A DNA stretch of 64,000 nucleotides from positions 3,968,001 through 4,032,000 of the forward strand of contig OZ017766.1 of assembly GCA_963969345.1 (NCBI GenBank). The letters are read 5' to 3'. The position numbers and the translations under genes are program-made. The notes beneath the pieces are model-generated. The model saw only the letters and a list, made by a program, of their open reading frames with translations. It was not told where the DNA came from and did no database searches. This DNA comes from Turbatrix aceti. Its lineage: Eukaryota > Nematoda > Chromadorea > Rhabditida > Panagrolaimidae. How positions within the stretch are numbered: the stretch's first letter is position 1; each line of letters starts with the position of its first letter. Below are positions 1 through 13,800 of this stretch, one piece after another.

Positions 1-1254
1 CGGGGCGCTGGTGGTGGTCGTCTTGGGGGGAGTCGGGGGAGTGGTCTTTGACTTGGGCGAGACAGGTGCGGGCGGGGCGACGGGGAGCGTCGTAGAGCCG
101 GCGCCGGCACCGCAAGCCTTGAGGATGGAGTCACGCAGGTTGATGCACAGACTGTCTTCCTTGTCTGTGCACGTGCAGGTCGCAAACTCAGCGCCTGCGG
201 GCGTGGCGAGGGTGGCGTTGAGGTGGCGACGGCATTTGTCGGAGCACTGGCCCTGCGAGGCCTCCGCTTCGCATTCGCTGACAAAGACCTCCCACTTGGA
301 GTTGCACTGGAGATCCGCCTCGCAGATGAGTTTTGCAAAGTTGCAGTGCTTCGGCGAGCTGTTGGGCAGGAAGCCGCAGAACTCGAGCTCCGCGCGGCCC
401 GGCACGCAGGTCGTGTCCGATCGCAGCAGGTTGCGGCCCTGTCTGTTCTGGTAGAGGTTGAGCGCGGCGACCCGGCACTGGGGCTGGCACGTCATGGTCG
501 TGCTGAAAACAATGCCCGTGGTTGTTACAGATTGCAAGTAATTGTGTGAGCTGATTTGAGTTTGTAAACACAAAGCAAGCCTCCTGCGCAGGGTGGTGCG
601 CGGTGTTTATTCAACGATGACGACAGTCCCCGGTTTTAACGGTAGCAAAAACCATCGCGTTTTAAAAATATTTAGGGAGTTGACTAACGCCTCTCGAAAA
701 AAGGGGGCAGCTGATTGATGCGCGAGAAAAAAGATCGAATCGCCGGCCAGGCCACATCGGGGGTGTCTTGCACGCTTGGTTTGGATTTTCCGTGAACGCT
801 GGCTGCAGTTTGCAAAGCCACGGCCCTTCAAGAAATAAATCAATTTTTGTTGAGCTCACAAACTGAAAAGCAAGAAACCGGTAATCTTGGAACGTCCAGC
901 AGTTCCAGAAATTGACAAGTGGCCATTGCTTTGAGGGCCGAGGTGGAGAGTCATCGCAGAACCCTGATTGAGCGCGTCAAAAAATCCTACTTCTCAGCTC
1001 TTGTTTTGGACGCTCAGAAAACAATGGAGCTGGTTTTGTACGCAAAACAGATGCTTCATCGTGCCAAAAAAAACTCACCAAGCAGACTGCACGACGGCTA
1101 GCCGGTGGATGCAGTCGGTGTCGTCTTCGCACTGCTTGCTGAGCTTGAGGCAATCCTCGGTGGGTTCAGGCGGGGGCCCGACGACGTCTGAGTCGAGAGG
1201 GGCGGCGAGAGTCAGCGCTAGTGCCGCGAAGAAGCTGATCACTGTGAATCGCAT
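1..1254 (-). CDS. GAS1/GDNF-receptor-type cysteine-rich secreted protein (3' end outside window)
   Basis: Two exons are visible: 1254-1079 and 502 to beyond position 1. The start MRFTVISFFAALALTLAAP is a signal peptide. The first domain begins with CLKLSKQCEDDTDCIHRL; the donor GTGAGT splits a Cys codon (TG|C) and the acceptor TTTTCAG lies at 503-505. Exon 2 continues with many cysteines spaced as in the GAS1/GDNF domain (CQPQC, CGFLPNSSPKHC, CEADLQC, CTCTDKEDSLC). It then enters a Pro/Thr-rich stretch and leaves the window. Family knowledge: GAS1-domain proteins are secreted or GPI-anchored and bind ligands or receptors; nematodes have the PHAS-1 type. The domain call is inferred from cysteine spacing. 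A GPI signal, if present, is off-window. The trans-spliced 5' end may lie at a GTTGCAG shortly upstream of the ATG. Confidence 0.8.
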
Positions 1255-4200
1255 TGTGGAGGGTCGTTTGACGGAGCTGCAACGTGCAACCATCCGTGTA
1301 AGGCAGAACAGAAGCGAACGCAGGACGATAATTGGCTCGGCAAATTACACGGTGAAGCGCGACAGACAACGAAAGACACGAGCAACAAGATGTCGAGTCG
1401 AGTTCAAGGCTGGCAAGGTGTGGAGACCCTCGCTTTTAATATGCGAGCCCGAATCTCTATTCTCGCACCGAGGAGGGGTCGAAGGCAACAGTCTGAAAGA
1501 ATGCATCTCCGCCAAACAATGCGCGACTCGCTGCTGTTGGAAGGCCTCAGAAAACAACTGCTTTGTGTCTGGATCCGGACCGCGAATAAAAAGAAGCAGC
1601 GGACCTTTCACCTTTTTTTGGATCGTCCACATTCCGCGCGGGCCGCTGAAGTGATTGACAAGTGCTGGCTGAGATGGAAGGGAGGGGGGTCGATTGGATG
1701 CAAGCCCCAGTGTGATAATAAAACCGAAAACCGAGTTCTTTGTAAAAAACACACAAGAACACAATTCAGGATGTTTTCACAACTCAGAAACTCAACAAAT
1801 GACTAATCTCGCAGTTCTTTCCACAGTTTTTTGGTAGCCGTCGCTGAATCGCTGAATCATCGGGGCTCAGGGGAACGAGCGGGCGAAGAAGAACTCGGTA
1901 TCATCCCGCCAACCTGACAATGACCCGCGGCCTAATCCGGGATTGCTGTCTCCAAAAAAGACGAACATCCTCTTACCGGTTCGATTTGAAACCCCCTCTG
2001 GCGACTGACTGAAAATAGAGACAGACCAAGTCGACTGTCTTCAACGCGTGCACAAGCGACAAAAGTCACTCGAAGAGCTGGCGACGACATGGAGTGGAGT
2101 CCGTCCGGATCCCCCAAGAGGCCGGCCAGCAGTAGCGGTGTCACTTCTGCATCCCCTCCAGCCCTGAATGAGTCTGAGTCTGCTTTCATGATCGAAGCGG
2201 GTGCAGCTGGACCAACGCATGACCGGTATTAGCCCGGCGGCTGCTGCTTGGCTGCTTGACAGCCTGCGCTCGTTTCTCCTCCGGACAATAGAGAGGTGAC
2301 GGTTAGCTTGATTTCGGTGGTGGTCAGTCCCGAATTAAACAATCACCTTCCCTGAAAGCACCGGCCATTGTGTGGCCTCATTCGCGCAAAAGAGGAGGAT
2401 TTGTTGACTTAATTGTCGATATCAAGACAATGTCATCTTCCCACCGACATCCTGTTACCAGCGAATTCAAGAAATCAAAGAGAAATTCCAAAAGAAGCAC
2501 GTTTTTTGTTGGCTAAAAAAAATGACGCTATTTTTGGGATTTTTGAAGGGGCTGAGGTCCTAAAAACAATTCAACGCAATCGAGCTTGACGGAATTCCCA
2601 AATTGGAAACGAATTTTTAAATATAATTAGCAACATGCGAGACCGATCATGCCCGTGACCAAAGTGAGAAAAAATTGATCCGACAACATTCATCCAAAAT
2701 AAAGGCTGCAAATTGAGCGCCTAAAAAGCGGGCCTTCTGAGAAGGACGTGAGGGGCGGCGGAGAAGACGTCGCCAAAAGGGGTCATTATCCTGTTGCCCG
2801 GCCCTTCGACGGACCGTGGCGGTGGCGCAACAACCGGCCAGAGCGAAGGCCGCCCCCGAATGTTCACGCGTATTTTAATTGATCTTATTTCGGCCTGTTC
2901 TGGTGGCAGAATCTTGGAATCTGACCGGTAAATTGTAATCACAAAATATTCAAGGAGAGACAAAACAGGTCATTGTGAAAACAGAACGCAACTCTTCGCA
3001 ACAAACACCCACAGTCGGGTGCGTTGGAAATTAAATAAATGAAACCAAGACAGTTTTTACGACCGTCTCCAGCAGAGGTAGCCAACCTTGGGCGCCCCCT
3101 GCGTGTTGTAGACCGTGGCAGAAAAACAAGAAAAACAAAACAACCGAATCTGTCAGGGCGATTGCACACCTTTAAAATTACCCATTTGAATGGCTTTGAT
3201 CGGCCAGACAGGCTCCTTCGCTCCTTCCCACAAATCACATCCTGAGTGGCTGCTGAGATGAAAGAGAAGAGGAGGGGTAATCCTTGAGGACATCGAGCGC
3301 CGTGCTTGTCCATGTTCGCCCACTCACCGCCTCCACGCTCACAGACAATTGCTCGCGCACGCAAAAAATTAGAGGAACGGAAAAGTGCATTTCTTTGCGG
3401 AGAGCAAAAACCATGTGATTTGGCGGTTAGGAGGGCAGTGGCTCAGGATAATTGACCATCGAAACATTGCTCAGGCCCAAAAAGTTTGAAAATGATGCAA
3501 AGTTGAAAATACGCGAGCCAAACAAAATCCGTCAAAGTCAGGGCTCCGGATACCTGCCGATCGAATCCGAGTCGCAAAGTCCCGTTCAACATGCAGTGGA
3601 GGCACTTGTGACGGATACCTTTTACTTATGCGGTCAGCATTGAACGAGCAATTACAAAAGACGTTGCCTATGGGATCAGCGCGTCGCAAAGTGGCTCTGT
3701 GGAGGTGGAGGGGCTCTTGACCACTCAAGCCTGCATTTCGACACCTGTGCAAATGCGTCACCTTTCGCGCACCCTCACAGAAGGCTACTTAGGACCACAA
3801 CGGGACCAGACATGGTCCCCCGGTCACCAGAGTGACTCACATCATAGCATCGAGAGTTTTTTGTACGCAACAACCCCCGACAATTAGAAAAAACAGGGCA
3901 AGGATATGTGTCATGTGTCACCGGTCGGCGACGATAAAAACAAGGGGGTTGTTTCAGCCGACAGTGACCGATCGACAGGCGTCAGGATTGCTGCAGGGGT
4001 GCTGCACGCTGACGTCGCTCTGTTTCAATCGGTGCACAAAACCCGAATGGTTTCTTCGCCACGTGAGCCCGCAGGCTCAAAAGGTGGTGCTGAGGAACTG
4101 CGCAGCGATCGCGTGCTACTCTGCAAAAAAATAAGTGGCAGTGGATCGCGTTTCGCAATCTCAGCGATCTGAAAGGCGCTGGCTCCACCGAGACCGCCTG

Positions 4201-4883
4201 GTCTCGATGGAGTCCGAAGAGGCTGACCCCATGCATGGGTGTGCCTCGGAGAAGTCTTCGCCGACGTCGAACGCCCCCGTCGACAGTGTTCTGTTTGCTC
4301 AAAGGTTTGGGCTTGGGTAATGTCGAGTCGCCGTCCCCTGACCACTTGAGACGGATCTGTGGCCAATGTCGGCCGCAGTCGCCGTCCTCCGTGCGATCGT
4401 TGATCGAGAACTACATTCTCGAGTGCCGATTTTTAGAAGTCAGGCAGCGATTCGGTAAACTTCATTCTGCCATAAAAAACGTGTTTGTTTGATTTTTTTC
4501 CATTGTTGTGCAAACACAAACCCGAACAAGCCACTTGAAAACAAAACAAAAACTTAGAAAGTAAACCCAAACTCGGTCAGTGAGTACAATTTTGAAGCGA
4601 GCGATTGTTTTTGCGTTTTTTTGTTCAGTCTATTTTTCTCACTTTGAGTCGTTTTGTTCTGCTCAAAAACAAAATCACACCTCCACCTTCAGCATGAACA
4701 ACTTTTGCTTCATAAAAGTATTTGTAAAAGGCAAAAACAATTGAAAACGGGAATTCTACAGAAGAGGTGATGAGCGAGAGGAATAACAGATCACAGTGGT
4801 AGACTCGTTGGGCGGGGCACAAACAAAAAAACACTAGGCGAAAATTAGGGGATACGTCAATTCATGGCAAAATTATGATACGT
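1255..4883. other. Intergenic, no supported gene
   Basis: 3.6 kb between the start of the GAS1-type gene and the stop of the giant PAN gene. Only scattered short frames on both strands; none has a recognisable domain, signal peptide or consistent splice pattern. It probably holds the promoter of the GAS1-type gene (transcribed leftwards) and the 3' UTR of the giant gene just left of 4884. No strong AATAAA was found close to that stop. Confidence 0.5.
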
Positions 4884-7800
4884 TCAGGCGCTGCACTGCA
4901 CGCAATCGAGGAACACCGGTAGTACGCCGTCAGACGGGATGGCAGTTTCGGCAAGGCAGGGACCGTCGCGGGGCGTGGTTGTCATGGAGCACTGAAAAGA
5001 AAGCGCGATCGTTAAAAATGAAATGTCGTGAGTTTCGCTCACCGAAAGAGTATTAGGGTCGTATTTGGCGAGAGTGCAGTGGCGCTTGGAGCACTCGGAA
5101 GCACACTGGCCGACGGAGAAGACGTTGATGGACTCATCGAAGACGGCGGGCGCCGAGGCGGGGGCCGTGTTTGACATCGCGTAGGAGCAGCTCGTGCACT
5201 TGATGCACGAGAGCACGAAGGGGACGTGCGACGCGTGCTGCGGGGTGTATGGGGCCTCGTCCGAGCAGACACCTGAGTCCGTCGTCAGCAGACAGACACC
5301 TGCGCCGCCAGTCGTGGGCACGAAGCCGGCGAGGTTGCAGTTGGCGCGGTCGAAGCACTTCTGGGCGCACTCGGCCGGCGAAGACGCGTGCACGTCGTTG
5401 GTGACGTTGAGGCGAGGCACGGCGTTCACGCGCGTGATCTGGAACTCAACACGACCACCTCCGCACTTGGAGGACTGGCCGTGGGACTTGGTCGGCTTGG
5501 CATCAGATGCGAGTCCATCGAGGCTCGGGAGGTCCTTGAATTGGCTGCTCACTGAAAAAATTAATATTAATTTTTGAAAAAAAAAATAAGTAGGCATTAG
5601 TCGGCAAAAATATTGCAAAAATGTAGTAATGCCATAAATATGTATAATTACGAGTAAGTTTGTTATTCGCGATACTGGAGCAGCTTACCGCATCGAATGC
5701 AGTCAATCTGAACAACTTCAAGCACACTGGCAAACGACCAGTGAAGCAAAAAATTGTCAGCAGTTAGGTCAACGTTAGAACATGAATTTTTGACAGTCAC
5801 AGAGCGGTCGGGGTCGGCGCTGAACCGGAGCAGGCAGGATGGCTTCGGAAAACGCGTGAATGCTGCTTGCGCGCAGTTGGCGTCCCAGCAAATTCGCAGG
5901 CATTCTCCGAGTGAATCCACGTTGACAACGAGCCGGAAAGGCACTTCAAACACTCGCATCGGGCGACCAACGAAGGCAAATTGACCGTGCAGACAGCCCG
6001 GGTCACGCGCGGACTCATCCGTGAGGACGACAGAGGTTAGTTCTAAATGGTTGCGAAAATGCGGTTTGTTTACGTCTGTTAGAGCTGTTGTAAGCAACAA
6101 TAGAAAAAAAGCAAGACCCACCTTGATCCTTGGTGGAGTCGGCGTTGGCATTGGTGCGGAGGATGTTCTCCAGGTCCCGGGAGTGGCTGAGCACGTTTAC
6201 GATACTCTTGACACCTGCGACAGGTGGCTCAGGGGTCGCACGTTCAAAAACTGAAAAAAAAAAATGGTAAACACAATTTTTTGAAGAAAAACTAAGGAAA
6301 ATAAAAGTGAACTAAATTAGGTTGGTCTAAACACGGCACACTGGTTTTAGGATCAAACGTCAAGGTGTTAGTTGAGGCCACAGAAGAGCCCGCTTTCGGC
6401 GGTTAGCGGCAATAATAAACCCACCGTGTTCTTCTACGGATATCTCGCCACTGGGTTTGTCGAGCGAAGCGCTGGGCTTGCCTCCGAGCAGGTCGAGCAG
6501 GCCGGATACCGCCTGCACGATCGCCGGCTTCTTTGTACTCGATTTTGGCGTCGTGCTGGAGGAGGCCAGGGTCGTCGACTCGGCGGTCGTGGCCTCGTCG
6601 GCGCCTTTGCTTTCCAGATTTTTAACAGAAGCAGTTTCTACACTTTCCGTCTGGTTCGCAGCAGCTTCTTCCTCTTCAACGATGTCCTCGTAGCTTTCCG
6701 TGCTGTCGGACGCTGCGTCGCCCTCTTCGTCTCCTGCGAGTTCCTTCGGCCTGGGCTTGGATTTGTGCACGATTCCGACGATTCCGTGCAGGTGCTCTGG
6801 GATGGTTGTATTTCTTGGAGGATCCGAAGTGGATGCTTCTCCGCTGGCAGTGGTCTCACTCAATTCTGAAGGCTTTGCTTCTGGTTCTGACGCTTCATGC
6901 GGGTCGTCGATAACAAATGAAGCGCCGGTAACAGCTTCCGAAGAAGAATCTCCAGCGTCAGACTCTCCCTTGCTTTGCTCTGTTTCACCAACGATCTTTT
7001 CTTCGACTTTTTCTTCGTCTCCGTCTTCGGAATGAGCGGTACCGGGTCTGGGAATCGCGTCTGTATCGCCAATGAGGCCGTCGATTGCGGTTTTGACATT
7101 GGACACGGCCTTGTCCAGCAAGCCAGCCTCTGTCGTGGCCTCCGTTGCAATTTCCGCCTGGGTGACGGCTTCGTCGGCTTCACTTCGCTCACTTCCACCA
7201 AGAGGAGCAAGCTTCAATGTTTCGTTGCCCGAAAGAGCAGGGATCGGTACTTCGGTCCCGGTTCTGTCCTTCTTTGAACCCTGCTCATTTTCTTCGTCGC
7301 TTTCGGTGAGGTCATCCACTGCTTTTCTGAGAGTTGAGATGGCCTTATCAACCAACGCTGCTTCAGGCGTCGTGGCTTCTGCACTGGAGGGAAACTGCGT
7401 CGATGAATCCTCTTCTGTGCCGTCGTTCGACTGATTCTTTTTGCTTCCAAGGGGAGCCACTTCGAGTGTTCCAGAGGGCGAAAGACTTGCCAGCTGCACT
7501 TCTTCTGGCTTTCCGCTTTGATCTTGACCGACTGTCTTTTTCTCTGCTGTTTCTTCGGTGACCGGCGTTGACTTATTCGAAGACGACGGGGCCGTGTCTT
7601 CGAATTCGTCGCTGACAAGCTTGTCGATAGCGGTCTTCACGTTGGTCAGCGCCTTGTCAAAGATGCCGGCTTCGGTCGTGGCTTCTGTCTCGGAATCTGC
7701 GCTGCCCTCAGAAGACGTGGATTCAAGATCATCAGTGCCGGTGGCGTTGTGTCTCTCTCCCAGCGGCGCCAAATGCAGTGTCTCGGTCGGGGAAAGTTCC

Positions 7801-10800
7801 GCAACACCGATTTTTGGGGTTTCTGTGGACGATTTGTTTCCAGAACCGACGGTAATTTCTTCCGTGTCTCCAACCAGGCCGTCAATGGCAGACTTGACGT
7901 TCAGCAGTGCCTTGTCAACAAGCCCAGCTTCGGTCGTGCCTTCGGCCGATGTTGTGCCCGTTGAAGCCTCAAAGTCGGAAGAAGATCCTTCGGCACCGCT
8001 TTGGTTTTGACCCGATCCAAGAGGAGCCAATTTTATAGTTTCGGCAGGCGACAGATCAGCCACGAGGCCATCCGAGGTGTCATTGCTCGGCGCTACGGTC
8101 GCAATTCTGTTGTCTCCGACGAGGTCATTCACCGCCTTGTTGAGCGTGTTGAGAGCCTTGTCAATGATTCCGGCCTCGGTGGTGCCTTCTTCGCCGGCGG
8201 GCGTTGTTGAGCTCTGCTCATCCGTACTGATGCTTTCAGCGGATGTTTTATCACTTCCAGCCGTTGTGGAACCGTCTTCAGAAACTACAGCGTTCCAATC
8301 GCCTGCAGACTTTGTTGACAGGCCACTGTCCGTTGTTGCTTCCACTTCGACAGCGGTGGTCGAAAACTGTTCGACGGACGCAGGCGTCGTTGAGGTCTGT
8401 TCAGCCGCACTGGTGCTTTCAGAAGACGAAAGCGGACCCCGTTCAACTGTTTCTTCGGGGGACAATTCAGAAATTGGGATTCCAGAAGTCGTTTCACCGT
8501 CTGCAGAAGTTGTGGTGCCATCTTCAGGTACAGCATCCGACGGAGTCGTCGATAAGCCATTGACGGTTGTTGTTTCGGCTTCCGTTACCGTGGTTGAAGC
8601 TCCTTCGACAGAAACAGGTGTTGTAGCACTCACTTCCGTTTCTTCGCCACTTTCTCCAGAAGACGCAATGGTGAATTCTTCTTCGAAAGCTTCGCCCGGT
8701 GTGGTAGTTGTTTCATCACTTGCTTCACCGGCGGCTTCAGACGCTTCCGTAGATGCAGAAGTGACAGATTCATCTTCCGAAGGAGTCGAAGTTGTGGCAT
8801 CATTCGACTCGGCTACGGATTCTGCTTTTTTGACGCTTTCAGAAGAGACAGTCGGCAAAGTTGTTTCCTCACCTGCCGTTGTTGCACCTGATTCAGGGGC
8901 TTCACTCGTTGCATCATCAGTCGTCGTGAGTTCTTTACCCGCCACAAGAATTATTTTTGGCGATTCTGAGCTTTCTTCAGGAGATGTCGTGGCTTCGTCC
9001 TTTTCAGAACCAGCAGCGGTCGTCTCGGCACTGCTGCCTGAAGAGGCTGTGGTCGCTTCTGCATTTGCAGGCACCGTATCGGTCGAGGGTTCGGAATCAT
9101 CAGGCTGTGCAATTTCAACGCTCTTCGAATCAGAAGTTTCAGGTTCTTCTTTGACTTTCTCACTTTCGGTTTGCGGCACAGTCTCTTTTACGACCACTTC
9201 CTCTTCGTTGGGTTTGGAATCTGGTGGCGCAACCGTGGATTCACTTCCGGTCTCAGGGACCGTAGTGAAATCTTCAGTAGGACTGCCATCTTCGGCAGGT
9301 GCAGAAGTACCGGGCTGATTTTGTTTTTGATTCAGAGCAGGCAAATCCAAGGTTTTTTCAGGTGACAACTCGGCGAGGCCGACTTCAGAAACTGTTGTGG
9401 ATTCAACAGATTCAGACGTCGCTGAAGCTTCTGTCGATTCCGATGTAACATCCTTTGAAGTAGCAGAAGCCGTCGTGGATTCGCCCTCTGAAGTCGGTGT
9501 AACTTCGGTAGACGTTTCTTGTTCACCGACAACTGTTTTTTCTGTTGTTTCGTTCTCAGAAACCGATGTTGTAGCATCGTTAGATTCTGAGACGTCTTCG
9601 GATTTTTTGCTAGAAGGCGTCAAACGCGAAGAAACAGTTTCATCCGTAGCTGTTTCTTCTTGAACAAAGGCCTTGGAAGTTACTGCTTCAGAAGAGTCAT
9701 CAGAAGATTTTTCCGGAGTGCCGACAGCAGTCGACGATGCTTCGTCCGCGGCTCCTGACACAGTGGTTGTTTGCTGAGCTCCGGTGTCATCGCCAGCAGC
9801 AACGGTGCTTGACTCAGCTTCAGTGGTAGTTTTACCTGAGACTTCTGATGTCACTTGCACGTCCAAGGTCTTGTCAGGTGAAATCTCAGCAATCGAGTCT
9901 TCAGCGGCCGTCGTTGATTCGGCTTCGGGCAATGCGGTGGTAGCATCGCTTACAGCGGCCTTGCCAGTGGCTCCTTCTGACGTAGTTTCTGCTTCAGCGA
10001 CGACAACTTCCTTCTCGGAAACATTTGTCGTAGTCTCCGAATCCGTAACACCCGGGGATACATCAGAATCGGTTGATTGATTTTCAGGCGTCGCAGAAGA
10101 TTTTTCTTGTCCAGAAACCGTTGTTGGTGTCTCAGAATCCGCAGCATGGTCTTCGGGAGCACCGGTTGTTGCATCGTTGGATTCCAAAACAGTTCCGGTT
10201 TTCTTGTCAGTATCAACCGAGCTAGGAGTAGTTTGTTCCGTTTGGCCGGCGGCAGATTCATCAGTGGAGGCACCTGATTCTGTCACCGTTGTGGCTTTGC
10301 TTTCTTCTGCGCCAGAAGCAGAAGTGGCCGTTGTAGCTGCAGAAGATGCTTCTGACTCAGCTTCCTGCTCTTCAGCCTTGGAAGTAGCTTCGTCAGATGT
10401 CGCAACAGTTGTTGATTCTCCCGATTCTCCCGCGGCATTGGTTGAGGCGTTTGCATCGTCCTCTAAGTCTTTAATAACCGACTCAATCGTAGACAGAGCT
10501 CGATCCAAGACTCCGGCTTGCGTAGTGCTTTCTGTCGTACCCTGTTGTTCGGATTTGTTTTCGGAAACAATTTTCTTCTCTGCGACCTCTTCTTCAGGTG
10601 CTTCGGTCGAAGACGCTTGTTCCTTTGTGGCAGGGGACGACGTCGAAAGACCTTCTGACTGTTCTTCTGGGGAAGTTGTTGAAGCGCCGTTAGACTCCGC
10701 ACTGGATTCGCCCTTCTTGCTTGTTTCAGCAGAGGCTTTTTCTTCGCCCGCAGGAGTACTTTCGGCTGTTTCAAGCGTAGGATTTTTGGTGGTAGTTTCT

Positions 10801-13800
10801 CCCTTAACGAGATCACTGATGGCCGATTGCACTTTTTCGATGATGGATGGTTCCGTCGAAGAGCCGTCTGATTTTTCTACGGTTGTGGTTTCCTCAGCTG
10901 ATGGAGATTCAGTGGTACCCACATTTTCACCTTCAGGAGCAGCTGATGTGGAAACAGATTCAGCCGCTTTTTCAGGAGCAGACTCCACTACAGGTTCAAC
11001 TTTTTTAGATGCCTGTGGTTCTTCAGAACCATCCGTAGTGGCTTCAGCGGATGGAGTTTCAGAAGCATCTTCAGCAGCGGTTGTGGCCTTAGATGGGACG
11101 GCCGTAGACGACGACTCATCTTCGGGCGCAACAGTAGTAGCATCATTAGACTCCGCTACTGCATCGGCTTTCTTCGATACAGCCTGCTCTTCAGGAGCGG
11201 CCGTAGAAGCATCCTGACTAGCCGTGGTTGTTTCTACATCAGCATCAAAAACAGAAGCTTCAGAAGGTGAGGCAGTAGAAGCATCTGAAGTTACCGTCTT
11301 CGATTTAGGCTTCTTTGTTGTTGTCGCATTTTCTTCGCCAGCGGTAGTGGTTGCTGGAGCTTCCGTTGCATTTTCAGTCGACTCAGAACCAACGTTTTCT
11401 GAAGCGACCGTGGTCGCGTCGTCAGAAGGCACATCGGTAGCAGCGGAAGTAACATCAGGAGAAGCGGCAGTGGACGCAGATTCATCAGATGTTTCTTTAG
11501 GCGCCACAGTGGATGCATCATTTGACTCGGCTTCAGATTCAGGCTTCTTGGAAGCAGCCTCCTTTTCGGGAGCAGCTGTGGTAGCTGCTGTGTCCTTTCC
11601 GGCAGCGGTGGTTGCTTCTTCCGATGGAGTTTCGGATGCGTCTTCTGGTGACTCGGTCTTGGAAGCTGAGGTCGTAGATTCATTAGACTTTTCAGAGGCT
11701 GCAGTAGGGGCTTCGGCAGATGGAGAAGTGGAAGCGCCTTCAGCAGTTGTGGCGGCGGGTTCATCAGATGTTTCTTTAGGTGCGGCAGTGGATGCATCGT
11801 TGGACTCAGCTACAGCTTCAGATTTTTTCGGTGCGGCTTGAGAAGCTGTTGTAGCTTCAGAAGCGCCCTCCGCAGTAGTTGCCGATGCTTCCTCGCTAGG
11901 AGCCGGAGAAGCCTTTTCTGAATCCGAAGCAGCAGCAGTGGTGGCTTCGTCAGCACCAGCAAGAGTGACCTCTTTGCCTAGCGTTGTGGCTGTTTCTACG
12001 TCTTTGGGAACATCAGTGCTACCGGAAGATTTTGAGGCGGGTGTAGTAGCCTCCTGATCTGCTGCGGCGGCGGTCGTATCTTCTGGTGATGCAGTAGTAG
12101 CCTGTTCTCCGCCAACAAGATCGTTAATGGCGGCTTTGACGGTTGACAGTGCTTGCTCGATCAATCCAGGCGTCGTTGCTTCTTCGGAAGCGGCGGTGGT
12201 GGTTTCGGGTTCAGACTCCGTGCTGGCTTCAGAAGCGGTTTCCGGGGCGGCTGTTGTTGCCTCAGCAGATGAGGATTTGGAAGCACTTTCACCTGTGGTT
12301 GCGGCTTCAGCGGCAGTAGATGCCAACTCATCCGTTGTCTCTTCCGGTGCCGAGGTGGTCGCATCATTGGATTCTGCTACGGCATCGACTTTCTTCGACA
12401 CAGCCTTCTCTTCAGGAGTAGCTGTGGTTGCATCGGCAGATGGAGCATCGGATTCACTTTTTTCCGCAGTTGTGGCTTCAGGAGAAGCGACAGTGGTTTC
12501 TCCGCCCGCAGTAGTTGCTGCATCCTCAGACACTTTTTCCGATTTAGGCTTCTTTGTTGATGTAGAACTATCTTCGCCAGCAGCGGTGGTCACTGCTTCG
12601 GGTGATTCTGAACCGCTAGTGTTTTTGGCAGATGGAGTTATGGAAGCACCTTCACTACCGGTTGTGGCATCGGGAGCAGCGGCAGTGGTAACTGATTCAT
12701 CAGATGTTTCTTCGGGCGCAGACGTGGTCGCGTCATTGGACTCAGCTTCAGATTCAGGCTTCTTGGAAGCAGCCTGCTCTTCAGGAGCCACTGTTGTTGC
12801 ATCAGCTGAGGGAGACTCAGAAGCACTCTCACCAGTCGTCGAAGCTTCAGGAGAAGCGACTGTGGTTTCTTCGCCCGCAGCAGTAGTTGCTGCATCGTCA
12901 GACACCTTCTCCGACTTCGGCTTCTTTGTTGTTGTCGCGTCTTCTTCGCCAGCAGCAGGGGTGGTCGCCGCCTCAGATGCGGGTGATTCAGTACCAGCAT
13001 TTTCAGCTGTCGTGGCTTCAGCAGATGAAGTTGTGGAAGCACTTTCACTGCCTGTTGTGGCTTCAGGAGCAGCAGCAGTGGATGCAGGTTCGTCAGAAGT
13101 CTTTTCGGGTGCAGAAGTGCTCGCATCATTGGATTCAGCTTCCGATTCTGGCTTCTTGGAAGCAGTCGGCTCTTCAGAAGCAACAGTGGTTGCTTCAGCC
13201 TCACCAGACGTCGAAGCCTCAGGTAAAGCGGCAGTGGTTGCGTCGCCTGCAGTTGTAGTAGTGGCTTCTTCAGACACATCTTCTGACTTAGGCTTCTTTG
13301 TTGTTGTCACGTCTTCTTCGCCAGCAGCAGGGGTGGTAGCCGCCTCGGATGCGTTTTCGGGTGATTCAGAAGCACCCGAGCTTGCGCTTTCAGGAGCAGG
13401 CGTAGTGGTTTCGGCAGACGGAGCAGTGGAAGCACCATCAGCCGTTGTTGTGGCATCAGATTCATTAACGGATTCCTCAGGCGCGATAGTGGAAGCATCA
13501 TTGGATTCAGCTAAAGCTACGATTTTTTTAGATGCAGATTTATCTTCTGGAGCAGCTGTTGTAGCTCTAGAGGCATTTTCCCCATCTGACGTGACTTCAG
13601 CAGAAGTCGTTGCTGCTTCTTCAGAAGCATTTTCAGAAGCTTCTTCACCATCACCAGTAGCAAGAGTGACCTCTTTGCCTAGCGTTGTGGCTGTTTCTAC
13701 GTCTTTGGGAACTTCAGTGCTACCGGAAGATTTTGAGGCGGGTGTAGTAGCCTCCTGATCTGCTGCGGCAGCGGTCGTATCTTCTGGTGATACAGTAGTA

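Noticed and set aside
1345..1806. Overlapping 138-139-codon frames on both strands
   Set aside because: Random-looking composition and no domain; adjacent to the 5' end of the GAS1-type gene only by chance.
12127..13758. Very long + strand frames inside the giant exons (for example 543 codons here, 446 at 19002-20342, 413 at 8077-9318)
   Set aside because: They are the mirror of the Ala/Thr/Ser/Glu repeat codons, whose complements rarely make stops. They lack signal peptides, domains or splice sites, and the sense strand has clear phase-consistent exons.
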